Positions 46,221 through 59,022 of a DNA stretch of 64,000 nucleotides are shown piece after piece. The DNA comes from Atopsyche davidsoni. Lineage: Eukaryota > Arthropoda > Insecta > Trichoptera > Hydrobiosidae. Within the stretch, counting starts at the first letter, position 1. The number at the start of each line of letters is the position of its first letter. The notes under the pieces are model-generated. The model saw nothing but the letters and a program-made list of their open reading frames with translations. It was not told the origin of the DNA and ran no database searches. The stretch lies in assembly GCA_022113835.1 (NCBI GenBank), contig JAILWY010000026.1, positions 7,963,001-8,027,000 of the forward strand, given 5' to 3'. The position numbers and the translations under genes were made by a program.

Positions 46221-48039
46221 ACTACATCGAAGTGAAATCATTGAATAAGCCCCTCTCCCCGCATGGTCCAATAAAGCTTTGTTAAGGACAGTCTTTGTAT
46301 GTAGAAGGCGCTGTCAAATCTCTACCCGGTATAACTAGATAGGCAATGCATGCACTTGCCTCAGTGCGTCCTAATACAGAGTGGCCAAATTAGCTTATCA
46401 CGATATAGTTCATTACGTTTACATTTTCAGCCATCAATAACCCTAAAAAATAAGCACTAAAAAAAGCGGAACAGAAAAATATACTGATTATGAATCTGTT
46501 GCTTCTTATATGACTTAATTGTCATATATGGCGAGATTACAAAAAAGTCAAATTCCATACGATTGATGAGAATTAACAGCTCATTCAATGGTTTATTTAG
46601 TTCATAAAAGTACGCTATTATTTTCAGGTAATCTCATTATTTGTAACTGTTTCTCCCTTCCAAATAAAATAGCAATAAATCAGCGTTTAAATGGTACTAT
46701 GCGAGGTCCCCTATTTCTGTATTGTAACGATTGTGGCATTAATTGAAATAGCATGTCATAGAGATTAAGCTTATATTATTTCACGAATGGTTTCATATAG
46801 ATAATATTACAATTTATTTTATTATATATAATGGAAGTGAAAATATTTGGTGATATTATCTTCATTTTATGCTCTTTGAAATGTCAAAATTTTATCAACA
46901 GATACAAGAAGTTTTGTGAAGTATACAATACTTTGGTAGTTGGTGTAATATAAGTTTAGGGATGACTTATTTATGTGGTTAATCTATACTTTTAACACCC
47001 GACGAAAAGTTTTTAAACAGATAGTCACTTTAATTGTACCAAATGATGGTAATAAATTTAATTTAATCATTAAGAGTTTACAATTATTGTTTAAGACCAA
47101 ATAGACAGTGCGAAAAATAAATATGTCCATAGATGGTGGAGGTATAATTAAGATAATCAGACATAAACTTACGCGGTCATAAATCTGAGATTCATTTTTT
47201 TATCAGTCTGACTTTAGACAAAAGACTTTTACACAAAATAAAATAAAAGTAACCTCGTGAACTCATAAATTCAATCGAATCCCTTTTCTGTTCGCATTAA
47301 TATTAATCAAAGTATAAAAGAAACATGTGCTTTAATAAAATCAGCACATAAAAACCTATAGTATTTTTTTTAGATCGAAGCTATTATCCGCACACAAGAC
47401 CTAAGCGGGTGTGAAAAAGATTTTTAGAGCAAATTTTAAATGAAATGATTATTTTAATACCGGAAAATATTCAGACGTATAGAGTCCACTCAAAGCGGGT
47501 CTCGAGACCCGTCCTTTTATAATATTTTCCATACAATCTGCTTTGCATGTAGTTCTGTTTGGATGCGATAGTACAGAATATGACATGTGATTATGGAGAG
47601 TTTGTAAAGGACTTAGTCTGTGAAAATGTAGTTTTTTTGTATGGCGAGTGTATTTATAAAACGTTATTTAATATTAGGGTTGAAACTTTTTAGGCCATAG
47701 TCATATTACAATGATGCTAAAAATGTTATTAAAATTGAAAATAATCGTTTATTATAACGACAAGTTTCGAGTCTAGCCGCACCAAGAATTGGTGACAGCG
47801 ACTAAGTTGATAGTTGAGACTTTTTCAGCTGCTCACGATTGCTTGATATTTAACGTAACGTGCTAACTCAAAAGCAATATTTTAAGCTGTTATTTTATAC
47901 CATTAAAAAAACGATAAAATATTATCTAGTCAAATATTAACAACAATCAATTCGCAAAGCTCGTGTGAAATTACATAGGCGTGTTATTGAATGTATGGTA
48001 TATAGATTTGAGCAACCTAATTGATCCTGGTGTGTGTAG
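46221..48039. other. AT-rich stretch with minor palindromes
   Basis: Includes a small hairpin (tatatgac/gtcatata near 46508-46529) and the 16-bp palindrome at 47496-47511. The first 170 bp are less AT-rich. No gene seen. Confidence 0.42.
47496..47511. repeat. Perfect 16-bp palindrome CGGGTCTCGAGACCCG
   Basis: GC-rich palindrome in AT-rich surroundings, of the kind bound by dimeric transcription factors or formed by chance. Confidence 0.6.
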
Positions 48040-48235
48040 TATTGAGCGATAGTCCGACGGGTCGCACGGGCTGGCCTGGCTTGCGGCAAAGTAGATAACA
48101 CAGTCTGGTGCACAGGGAGGAGCACAGCCTCTCTAGCATCTAACGAAGTTCCGCGGGCTGCATGGCTGGGACCCTCTCGGCCTCCTGCGAGGGCCACAGG
48201 CTCGTCGGACAGCGATAGTGTCATTACAGTAATTG
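48040..48235. promoter_or_regulatory. GC-rich island with a minus-strand open frame
   Basis: Core 48055-48210. A minus-strand frame from ATG 48224 runs 95 codons to 47937. Its first 70 residues have balanced, protein-like composition (starting MTLSLSDEPVALAGG), but the tail enters AT-rich DNA and no domain is recognised. No clear splice donor at the composition boundary. Regulatory island favoured; short exon possible. Confidence 0.28.
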
Positions 48236-49379
48236 AATCACACCACTGTCATCACATTCCGGTAAATAATTCATATACAAAGTATCGTGAACCAATTTAT
48301 TTCAGATACGTTTTAATTAAAATAAGATTTTGTTATTATTGAATAAAACATTATCAAACTCAATTAATTATACATAATAAACAATTTTCGCTAAATTTCG
48401 TCGTAACAGGTAGCAATAATAATTATAAACCGTTTTAGTTATTTCCTGACGCATGTTGTAACAGAAAACTAGGAACCCCCTAGGGATGAGTCGAATTCCG
48501 AGAATAGCCATTTGATCACATGACCGATTGCATTAAAAAGCGTCTTAAGGCGTTTAAGATGTCCACTGTAAGAGCTTTGTACATATTCTAAATATGATTT
48601 ATCTGATTCCACCCTGATTATATATTTACACTTAATGTTGCTCTGGTTCAGTCATGGTGTTATTATAAATCACTACTGGAATCTTGTTGAATAGGCGTAT
48701 TTATTGAGGTTTTCTAAAGATCACATTGAAATGCTGCGATTTCTGAACTAAAAATATTCAATTCAAGTAAGAGTCTTTGATCAATAAAGACTTTAATCAA
48801 TGTATGCTTTAATATTTGCTTTATGCACGTAGAATTTTTTGTAGCTTACGTTCATTGAGTTCTCAATTTATTTACAGATGTACATTTTATCGTACTCAAA
48901 AACATCAAAAGGCCAAAAATATGATACATAGATAAACCGAATTAAAGACGTGAGTCCAATATCTTTGATATAAAAAACTTAATATAATTCTAAAATAGAC
49001 TAAAAAAGAGGTAAAATATAGATAGAAAACATAATCGTTACAATAATATGTATTTAAAAATTTAAATTGTAATTAAACAAACCCAAAGGAACAAATTTAC
49101 ATAGGAATTATATCAATACTGTTTGCTGATAAAAATCTATCTGAATTTCTGTTATTCCAAGTAAATTAATAGTGCTTAGTTCAAATCTGTTTTTCTTTTT
49201 CCGAATTACGAACAAAACCAAATAAACGAACTATCAACCATAAGACAACTATTTTAACTACAAAGCAAGCAAGTTAATTTCATTTTAAAACAAACTTGTA
49301 TTAAAATGTATAAAAAAATTCCTTGGAAGTAAAATGTGCGCTAGAGGTTAATTAATGAAGAACTTTAGCTTGATAAACT
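48236..49379. other. AT-rich non-coding stretch
   Basis: No gene, RNA gene or element boundary that I can support. Confidence 0.5.
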
Positions 49380-49570
49380 ACCCTCTTCATTGCAGCTAAA
49401 GAGAACGCTAGAATTTTTCGATTACATCGCGAGACGTGAGCCAAACAACCTGGAGAAATAAATGGCCATGGCGAGTGTCACAGCCGAAAAAGGGAGAAAA
49501 TAAGCACCCTTACAAAGGATGCAGCAGATGAAAAGGATCATTAGACTTAATATCTACTCAGTCACACTGA
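49380..49570. promoter_or_regulatory. Moderately GC-elevated segment
   Basis: Includes cattgcagctaaagagaacg, tacatcgcgagacgtgagcc and aaatggccatggcgagtg (GGCCAT/GCCAT words near 49460-49471). Weak candidate enhancer. Confidence 0.25.
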
Positions 49571-49879
49571 TGGAAAATATTTGTCTTCAAACTAAAGGTC
49601 ATTCAGCAAAATAGGGAGTTATAATTTGTATAAATAACTTCGTTATCGCCAGATACGAAAGAAAGTAAAAAGTAGGATAAATAATAATAATAAAGAGAAC
49701 TTCTTTTTACACTAACTTAAATATTAAAAAAATTAAATAAGTCATCGAGAAGTTTGCCCAACCACGAGATATCTAGACGTTCTTAATGGTAGGTAAGCCT
49801 CCATTATCGTATTAAACAAGTATTCTCTTAAGAAATATTTAAGCCTTAAATATTAAAATTAATTTTAAAAATCTTGCAT
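49571..49879. other. AT-rich non-coding stretch
   Basis: Nothing supportable seen. Confidence 0.5.
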
Positions 49880-50480
49880 CTTTACGGCGCCGTAAAATTA
49901 TTCACCAAACGACGCGCTTTCAAATTTACCCTGAAAATGAAAACGATGTCATTCGACGGAGGAGGAAGGCGATACAGCGGCGGCGCCGTCAAGCAACCCT
50001 TCCGTATATAAATGTATTTAATTATTCCGAAAAAGTTTGGAGCGAGCCTGGAGATCCGCCATTGCTTCACCTGCGCTGGGGTTACCACGTAATAAACAAA
50101 ATAAAGGGCTTTTTTGGAGATTTTCGCCACCTAGTTTTTGAAGCTTATAAAAAGTATTTTGTTTCTTTACGCGAATTGACTGATGCCGTTTAAAAAACGG
50201 AGGGTAAAAATTGTGATTTTTTCTCAACAGGGGACGGTTTGAGAGTGTCACCGGGTTCAGAGAATCCATTTAGAATCATTAAGACGACCTACACACGGAC
50301 AAACAAATCGCGACAACAAACATTTATTTGTACCATTTTTCGGCAAATTTGGCGAAATCGCTTTAAAAGCGGCAGAAAAAACGAAGCCTTATAAAATGTT
50401 TTATCGGAAAAAGCTGCAAAAAAATGACTAGTGGTGATTTTGCTCCAATTCGTTGGTCGGTTGTCAATTAAGTCGCGACG
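49880..50480. promoter_or_regulatory. GC-elevated segment with forkhead-like words
   Basis: Two parts. 49885-50270 has acggcgccgtaaaattattc, gatacagcggcggcgccgtc and a CAGGTG-class complement (cacctgcgctgggg). 50290-50335 has acaaacaaatcgcg and acaacaaacatttattt, which match forkhead ACAAACA sites. Two minus-strand frames of about 80 codons overlap each other in different frames and resemble nothing. Candidate enhancer. Confidence 0.3.
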
Positions 50481-50589
50481 TGCGTAGGGTACTTTAACTT
50501 CTTCAGTTGAAATAAATTCTTAACAATTGAAATTGCAGAGCGACATGTATTCGATTATTGACAAAAGAGTTCACAATGTGATAAAAAGA

Positions 50590-50800
50590 TACAGGTCATG
50601 CTAATTAGGCAAAATGGACAAGCCCAGGACGTAACGATATAATTTACTTGCAGCCTTGTTAAAATGTGCAGAGGGCGGAACAGTTCTAGGGACGATCATT
50701 AGGTCGGAGCCACTCAACGGACAAATAAAAGGAGGGTTGTGATAATTGCGTATACGCATTAGTAGCTAGTCACGGAGGGAATCTTACATACTAATGAGCA
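50590..50800. promoter_or_regulatory. Weakly GC-elevated segment
   Basis: Includes gacaagcccaggacgtaacg, gcagagggcggaacag, ggtcggagccactcaacgg and the palindromic gcgtatacgc near 50748-50757. No gene. Confidence 0.2.
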
Positions 50801-51599
50801 ACAAAATGTTTTATTACTTAAATCTAGATGAACATTTACAAAGAAGTAATTTTGACCAGCTTGTATTAATTGTTTACTTTTAAAAAAAAAAGAATTTGCT
50901 CTACTCTAAACTCGCTAATAGTGAGATCCTACCAATAACTATGTATTATATCTTGTTTACTAGCGAGTATAACTCTAAAATAAAACAACCCACGCTACCA
51001 GCATGCTTAATGCCTGGCCGATCCGCCTTTACCCAATAAGAAGCTTAGGAGTTTTCATAGATTAGGGGGGGAACGCACAATACCGGCAAGATTGTGATTG
51101 AAGTCATAAGTATCGGTCCTAGATGAACCCCTATCTTGAATGACATGAGATCGATAGTCTTTTTTACAAATCTCCAAAATATATTCGTCTGAATGTGAGT
51201 GCAAAGAATCAGGTTCGGGTTTGCTGGTTACGAGTTGCCAATTCCAAAAGAGCTCATTTTTTTCGTGGTCGAATACCGCCACACATTTGTACTGTTCGCA
51301 AACTTACCATAAGAATTGAACACGATAAGCTGTTGCGGACATTAATAGGCTTTCCGCCTTGGAGAGGTCCAGGTGGTTGAAAAATTTCCAAAGTCAAACA
51401 TTTGAGGTTTTATATTTTAGTGTCTGTAAAAAAATTATGGAGGATTTTGTCAGCGTACAGTATATTCTTACCCGGGTGGAACATTTGTATTGAACATTCG
51501 TTTTCAACATTTGTACCGTTTATTTATAAACGTTTAAACGATTTTTCCAAAAAAGACGTAGGTTAAATTTAAGTTAATCTTCATGAGTAGAAATGAGGG
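50801..51599. other. Non-coding stretch
   Basis: Small two-strand frames around 51055-51380 lack family resemblance. No repeat or RNA gene seen. Confidence 0.42.
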
Positions 51600-51790
51600 A
51601 CAAATCTTCTATTAGGATAATAAGGCGAGTAACCCTAACCCGAGGGGCGCTCGAGCCGAGACGCGAACCATTTACAATCCCCGGGGCGAGCTGCGCCGCC
51701 TCGCGGGTGTTCAGGGGCGCTAAAGAGTATTCAAATTTGGCAAAAGGGTAGCATCAGCAATAACCACTTAGCCACGGTAAACATTACCCC
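51600..51790. promoter_or_regulatory. GC-rich island
   Basis: Core 51638-51722 with gaggggcgctcgagccgag, ccccggggcgagctgcgccg and ggtgttcaggggcgct. The word ggggcgct occurs twice (51644, 51714). Candidate regulatory element. Confidence 0.33.
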
Positions 51791-52719
51791 CAGTAAGCAG
51801 CAAACTTTCGGGATTGTACTTCGTCTGCGTTTTGTTAAAATGTGAGTGGGAGTAGCGATAACGCAAGACCGTGTAGCGTTATAAAAATACCATTCCACCT
51901 TCAATCTGTTTAAAGCTTCAAACAAACAAGTACAGTTTAAAAATGTGTAGACAAAAAATACTAATGCGTGAATTGGCAAGTAAACAAGCGAATTGTCGCT
52001 GTAAACCGAATGCTGATCCACCAGGGCCTCGCTGAATAAGCCCGTGGCATCATTTCAAATCAATGAATAAATACAATAATTTTTTCTTGCATTTAAGTCA
52101 TTAAAAATATCAAAACAATACTTTATTAAAGATAAATTTTACAGGAAACGAATATTTGAAAATTTTGCGCTAAGGAGATGGTAAATTCACCAATCAATCG
52201 ATATCTTGTTGAAAACCGATATTTTTCTTCGCGCTAAGTTTTCCAATATAAAGATAATTAATGGACACTTTATCAATAAAGTTAACGACACTTGAAGCCG
52301 ATAAGTCGTCCCCCAAAAGACTCCAAAATAATCTTCGGCCACGATAATGGGCTGGTACACGCGGGCGTGTGAAAACAAGCTGCTAACATGCTAAACGTTA
52401 GTGTCATGCGTGTTAGTGGTATGAGTTTTCCACAATAAGGATCTATAGATTTCACGATAAAGTATGCAATAATTTACTTGAAATCTCGTCATGCTACGCA
52501 CACTATGTTGCGGTAGTCAAAAATTTAGAATTTAACTTCCACCTGTGTCTCGTTAAAAGCCTTTTTTTATCGATTTACTCTGTCTGTACTGTGTATTAGC
52601 AATACATTGTATGAGCATCGATTTTGTCACTTAAATCACTTTTTTTTTTTTCGTATGATGTATTCACAATAAGGTTGTGGCTTACGCATAAAGAGTTAAG
52701 GAAGCACATTTCACATAGA
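51791..52719. other. Mostly AT-rich non-coding stretch
   Basis: A short CpG patch at 52340-52372 (cacgcgggcgtgtg). A minus-strand 96-codon frame at 51731-52021 shows no domain. Nothing further. Confidence 0.42.
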
Positions 52720-53165
52720 TTTACCTTCCAGGGAAGTGTCAGACAGCTCGGAGCCCGAGCTCGCCCTCCGTGACATGCTCTGGCAGGCGTCACTCACAGG
52801 GAACACGATCTTATTCCGATATAGTCCATTGTTCACACACTGCTCTCAGGTGTAGAGGTCCCGCGACCGATCCGAAATCAGAGAAACACCTGCGATAGCC
52901 GGCGCCGTGCTCGATAAGCGGTCACGTGAGGCGGGCGAGGGCCGGCCAATAGGGGAAGAGCGCTGAAGATACGGAAAGCGCCTTATCAATGGCGGTGAGT
53001 AAGAAAACAGCTCCGAGCGCGTCAGTTGGAATTTGATGTTGATAAATTGATATGCTCGCATAATGTTTTACAGTCGAGATATGGCAGACTGTGCGAGCCG
53101 TGATTAACGCCAGCGTAATAAAAGTGAAGGAAGTGAGTTTTCTTAGCGCCGCTTGATGTCTCTTT
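52720..53165. promoter_or_regulatory. Large GC-rich island with many binding-site words
   Basis: Words in order: gagcccgagctcgccctcc (52751), cacctgcgatagccggcgcc (52888), gataagcggtcacgtgagg (GATAAG and CACGTG, 52914-52932), gggccggccaatagggg (52939, GGCCAAT), cttatcaatggcgg (GATAAG complement) and gcgtaataaaag (53114, posterior-Hox-like). Two minus-strand frames in different registers are accidental in appearance. This is the richest collection of known motif types in the window and a good enhancer candidate. Confidence 0.38.
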
Positions 53166-54809
53166 GTAAAGAAATTAATCGTAAAACATTTCAAATTTTA
53201 AATCTTCATAAAATAAGCCTAAAATGTGATATGAATAATAAAATCACTTTTATAAACTATTTTTTAATTATTGTTAAGTGTAGATGTGAGATATCTATAT
53301 ATTTTAAATAAGATACATTATTCGATGTACATTATACAATAGTTTTCTCACCAAAGGGGAGACTGTTTCAATTTCAAACAGCATAATTTTTTTTTAATAG
53401 AATAAATTATTTAAACGAAAGCCATGGGTAGAATTCTATTTTAATATTTATAATAACAAAAGACACAGCGATCCTTCAAGAATTATAATTTTATGTTGCT
53501 CTTGTATTTGTCAACAGAGTTGTTGTATTAGACACTTATGGTAATAATATTATTGATGATGATGACGAAACCCCTAAAATGAATTATGAATATTTAAAAA
53601 ACAAACATCGTATTAAATGCATTGGAAACAAAGCAACACATATATTTGGCTGTTTTACTGAAGTATTTGTCTTCATTCACAATAATTGTAAATATAATTG
53701 TTCTACTTTGCAAGCCACTGGAAATACTTTGGGTTTTGCTTGTTCTACATTTTGTTTTCTTTTCAGTAAACGTAACATGTTTCTTGTTGGTTTTAAAATT
53801 AATCTGTTTTAAACCAAAAATATCAAGCGTCTTTCTTTCGATAAACTGTTTTCAACATTTACTTTGAAAGTTTATCATAACTGAAAATCGAGGGATTTGC
53901 AGACGTACATTACTTGGCAACAATACCTAATATCTCGCACTTCAAGTCGTGTTACACTTTTGCAAACAGCATTCAATTACGAAATTCGAAAGCTGAAATA
54001 AACTTGATGATTTGTTTAAATTTATTATTTGAAGATTAATACCCACTATTCAATTGCACGGAGCTAGCAGCACTGAATCCTTTGTGAATTAATAACTAGT
54101 TCTAAGCAAAGATTCTCAGGTCGGTTGGCTCGTGGAATAATTCAAGTAGAATTTCCTAAGTACCACTAACTATTCTGGAAGTAGAATACTATGAAACATG
54201 GTGCTGGAGACAGAGCATCGTCTCTCTGCTCATCTAACTGTGAAATCCTTGGAGCTCACAAGGTCCATTATTGTAGCAACACACGGGGAAGTTCTCCCTC
54301 TCCATGCGGGAACATGTAGGTTCTCTCTATGCAGATAATATGTTTACATTCTCTAGTCTCAGTTACCAATACGCTCAAACCACCTCATAAATAAAGCGGT
54401 AAGTAACTTTTTAAATGTACCTTGAAAATCGCAATAAATTACAGCAGACTTTATAAAATCGATAAATATTTTCTATTACTACTAATTCTCATACTTATCA
54501 CTCCTGTGAAGTTTTTCATTATTTTTTTTATTATATTCACTTTATAAAAACCCACAACAAAGCAATCAATTTTTATTTATCTTCGGTATTGCTTAAGGAC
54601 TCACAAAAATTACGCAAAATGCATAAAGTGGGATAATGTCATATAATACATAGTCTATTGTATTATTTTCTTTTGTATAGCGGATTTATTTGGGTATTTC
54701 CAATATGTTGTAATATTAAAATTCAAACATCCAATATATTAAAATATTTTCAATAAAATCAAATGAAATGAAAGATAGGAGCAAATTTTATATGTGTTAG
54801 AAAAACATA
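53166..54809. other. AT-rich stretch with minor patches
   Basis: A possible fold-back fragment lies at 53426-53450. A patch at 54180-54320 (ggagacagagcatcgtctctc contains gagac/gtctc pairing) is GC-elevated. Two overlapping Cys/Phe-rich plus-strand frames at 53579-53867 look accidental. Confidence 0.4.
53426..53450. repeat. Possible fold-back element fragment
   Basis: The 17-mer attctattttaatattt (53433-53449) is identical to 27858-27874 in fold-back copy 2 and is preceded by a similar gggta/tggtgg word. It is AT-rich, so independent origin is possible. Confidence 0.25.
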
Positions 54810-54990
54810 TAAATGATGACGGCATTTCGAAGCGGAAGTGAACGGTCACCCTGGCGCAGCGGTGATTTGCGGTGTTTGACGGCGGGCGGGGGAGGGTGAG
54901 CTGTTCCACCCCTAACTAGCGGAAAGGCGACATTACTTCCCCTTCCTCAATGACCTAACAGCACTGCTCACTGACGCTAACACTTCATAT
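54810..54990. promoter_or_regulatory. GC-rich island
   Basis: Includes gtgaacggtcaccctggcgc (an inverted GGTCACC/GTGAAC pair that resembles nuclear-receptor half-sites), cggcgggcgggggagggtg and tcaatgacctaac (another AGGTCA-type half-site on the minus strand). Candidate regulatory element. Confidence 0.33.
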
Positions 54991-56504
54991 TAAAAGCCTT
55001 TCATTATTTTATTAAAGTAGCTTACCGTAGTTTATGTACAAGAAGGGAAGAAAGTAATTTGGTGTCGCGGAGGTAACAGAAAATAACACATTATTTGAGT
55101 ATTAAATAAAGAAGAAGTCTTAATACAATATTTTTTTGTATGCCGATAAATTACGTCAACTTTAAACGTAATGCTTTTTTTGTTTGTAGAGTATAATGAT
55201 ACCGTAAAATAAATATTAAAGATTTCTTGTAAATAACTCATAGCAATGAGGAGTACACGAAATGTAGTTAAGTTGTACTGCTGAGGCCTCTCCGTCGTTT
55301 GGCAGTGCAGAATCTCGTTTCAGGATCCGCACTGTTTATCGATGACGCGGTCTGTTTTTCAGTCAACCTTTCGTACGAGAATTGGGCGAGCTTCCAATTC
55401 CCGTCCATTTGGACTCTGAATTAAAGCTTGAAACACTAGAATAACGCGGTTTATCTTCAATTGACATTCGGTTTTATTTTTATTGCTAATAGAATTTTTT
55501 GCTGATTTTTGTAAAGATATTACATTTTGACAACCACTTACGTAGTAGACCTAAATGTAATTAAATATAATATAAAAATATTCGAGAGAAAGAAATAGCC
55601 AACAAAAACATTTAAGGAAAAGAATAGCTTGATTGTTTTTCAATTTTATATAATGGTTTATATACTTTTTAAATTAACCTAGTCATTCAAACTAAAGTAA
55701 TAACCCTAGAATTATATGTTAAATAAACCTGTTTCACTATTAGATAGTGAAGCATTTCTTTGAGGCTGTAAAATTTATCTCCTAACTATGATATTTAAGT
55801 AATATTTACTGGAGTAGCTAGATTAAGGAAAGTTAATATTTTGAAAATCAGTTTTTATCTTCTATATTTTTGATCATAAAACAAATTCCGTTCATTTAAT
55901 TCCAGTAAAATTTGCTAGTTGGAAAATCTAATATTAGAAAAGAGAATAAACTTCACAAATCACTACATATAATGAATGTAATAAATCATACTACATTAAG
56001 TTTATGGCGCAAAGTCATTAAAAGCTCAATATCGAAAGAGCTTAATATTATTTTTGCTTTTTAAACTATTCAGGTAAATAATTTGCGGTACAATAAATTC
56101 TGTGCAGTGTTTTAAAGTTCTGAAAGGGCCTCGTTTATCAACAGCCAATTAATTACACCCCAGTATCATTATTCATGTTGTCACCTGCAGGATACTCCAA
56201 GGGAAGGGTTGTTAAACTTACCCTTATAGTAATCCTAGGCTCTGTTTTGGATTGTCATTTGATATTGATAAGACCAAAGGAAAAGTTTGAATTACAAACG
56301 ATATCTCAAATTTAGCATCACCTGAATACCTTAATAATATAATTAACTGCAGTTATTTCAATAAAATCTAATTACAAAAAATACAAACATCAGAATATTA
56401 AATAAATTATTTGAATTCTAATATGTATGGAGTTAATATATGAGAAGACTTAAACAAAGCCACTACAGTAAATAACCTATCATTTTTTATATTAAATTTG
56501 TGCA

Positions 56505-56542
<38 letters not shown>

Positions 56543-58930
56543 GTTAATCATGGAATTTAATAAGGAATATTCCTCTACTTGTATTTGATTTTATTGAATA
56601 AACAGATTTATGTCATAACTTTCAAGATAACTGTCAATTTTATAATAATAAAATACATTTCTTGTTCATATTTAAGTATATATCCCACAACACGTACATG
56701 TGCATGGACTTATTTATAAACTGTTAATTTTGATAACTGTGGTCTCACGAAAAAATATTTTGTATGTACAAAAATATTGAAATAACAAGCGATCAAAAAT
56801 AGCTTCAATGTGTAAAAAAATTGTTTTAACATGACTGTTTTTCATTATTAGGACCAATGATAATAAAATATACGGTATCTTAATGAAATCAAATTGAAAT
56901 TGATCTTTAATATGTTTTTGTGGTCCTTATTATTCAGTGATCAAACGTACAGAGTGAATTTGTAAACAAGCTAGGATGACATAATCTTATTTTCATCTCA
57001 TACAAACAAAGCGAAATATATTAAAGGCGACGTGACGGGTAGTTTTCTCTATTGTCGCTTTATTTTCTATAAACGAATTTCCTCAGGCCTCCAACTACAG
57101 CAGCCGTTTTCGTGTATCTTAATTAAGTTTCTGTTTTGAAAAGCACCTATGGCTGCAGTGAAATGTAATACCTGTTGTCATATAATTTTCTAAAATGGTT
57201 CGTATTACATAATAACAAATTTTAATACCTCATCAAAGTTACAACCGTTTCACAGATTTATTAACACTTGCAAAGAATTCAACATTTCTTGGTAAATTTT
57301 CAAACAAATGATAAAGCACCTGAACGCGTTGATTTTAAGGGGTACTTTTTTTTACTTTTGTAAAAAATGCAAACGAAACAAAATCCTTAAAAAAATAACA
57401 AACCGATCCATAAATCTTTCACCTTAAAAGATGAAAGACAACATTTTCAACTTTGGTAACGATTTTCGAACACAGAGCTCTTAAAAGCATTTCATACAAG
57501 GGGATATTTTCAGAAAGCTCACACGGTTTACGAACTTTTTTTCAAAAACCTCAACTTATACTTGAAATGCCTTTTAAAGATATTCGAAAATAACAAAATC
57601 AAAATCTACAAAGAAACTACCCTCAGGCGGATAAAATACATAATTATTAGTCTTAATAAATCTTAAGTACTTAGAGTTTTTAATTTGATTACCATAAAAA
57701 CGTTGGATATATTTACCGTTTTACTTCTAATAAAGTACCTTGTTAGTTTGCAAAAATGACAATAACAAAGAAGGGTCAAGAAGTTAAAAGTCGGATCAAA
57801 TAAAAGGTCCGACCGCCCAGTCTCCAAAGGAAGGCTTACTTGTGTTTGTGTTCAATTCCTACTAAAATGTACACCCTGAAAGAATATTCTAACATAACCG
57901 CATTCATTGGTTATTTTGATTTAAAAAAAAACAGTTAAAGTCAAACGCTACTAAGCTGGCTTTCATTAAAGGGTTTCTGTAAATTTATATTTTATTAAAA
58001 TAGATTTTTAAAGCCTATATATACTTTGTAGAGATAACCAGATATAATATTTTTGATGTGAACCTTGCTTCTTAGCTTTTCCGTTAAGTTCTAATCTATA
58101 AAATATTTAATTACTTGAACACTCGTGTATTTAAATGACTACGGAATCATTGTTAATATTTGTGCTTTTGCGTAAAATAAATATTGATAATCTTTTTATA
58201 CCGATACATCATTTTTATGAAGTAATTAATACGGTACAGCATGTTATTATACTTATAGGTTTTGGTGGCTTGGAATATGGCTAATAAAATTAATTTTAAT
58301 GAACCAATTTTATGTCAAAAATCAAGAATCTAGGTCATAATTATTTTATGTTTCAAAAGTTAAAATATCTAGTTTATGTAATTTTGAAATTTAATTTGTA
58401 TTACTATTTATGATATTTAATATCTTAACAAGTTTGTACCTTTTTGAAAAACCTTCAAAACATAATCATCCATTTCTCGGGGTTACAGCAATTCAAACAG
58501 ATGCTTTTAATTGAAATTGACTATACCGCCTCGTTACTTATTTGGAATCGAAGCATTGCAATAATCTTTTAAATAATATAGTTATAGTATTCTTAAAATT
58601 TATTAAAATCTAATAAAAAAGTGAATCTACTTGTCAATTCGCTCTGAAACGCTCAGTTCTTAACGTTACAATATTTTTTCTTTTAAAATAAACCTTGAAG
58701 CTCTTTTCTGCAAAATATAATTTGTGTTTCTTTTCAGGATTGATGCGATATCACTCTACGGCTTTGATCTTTCTTTCAGACCTCAATATTTTGTCTGTTT
58801 TTTGTGCTCTTTATGACTATTTAATTCTCCGGGCTTTCTTTCTGGCGCCTTTTGGGGTTTCCTGAAAAGTCACTATTATTTTGATATACAAACAGTCACT
58901 GTACAATTTTGAAATTTCATGATTGATGCA
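54991..58930. other. Long AT-rich gene-free stretch
   Basis: Patches of mixed composition occur at 55280-55430 (gaggcctctccgtcgtttgg) and 57020-57110 (cctcaggcctccaactac). An inverted gtcgga/tccgac pair lies at 57791-57812. A splice-acceptor-like tttcttttcag at 58728-58738 has no convincing exon after it. No gene. Confidence 0.42.
56510..56538. repeat. (AT)n microsatellite
   Basis: About 14 uninterrupted AT units. Confidence 0.95.
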
Positions 58931-59022
58931 TTGGTGCTTTGAGCACGTTAGAAACCTTGCACATCCATCCATCTTCATCTTCAATATCCATATTCTCTGG
59001 TATACCAGTATGTACCTTAGGG

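Noticed and set aside
58728..58760. Splice acceptor tttcttttcag before gattgatgcg
   Set aside because: The following sequence closes quickly and has no domain; chance match.
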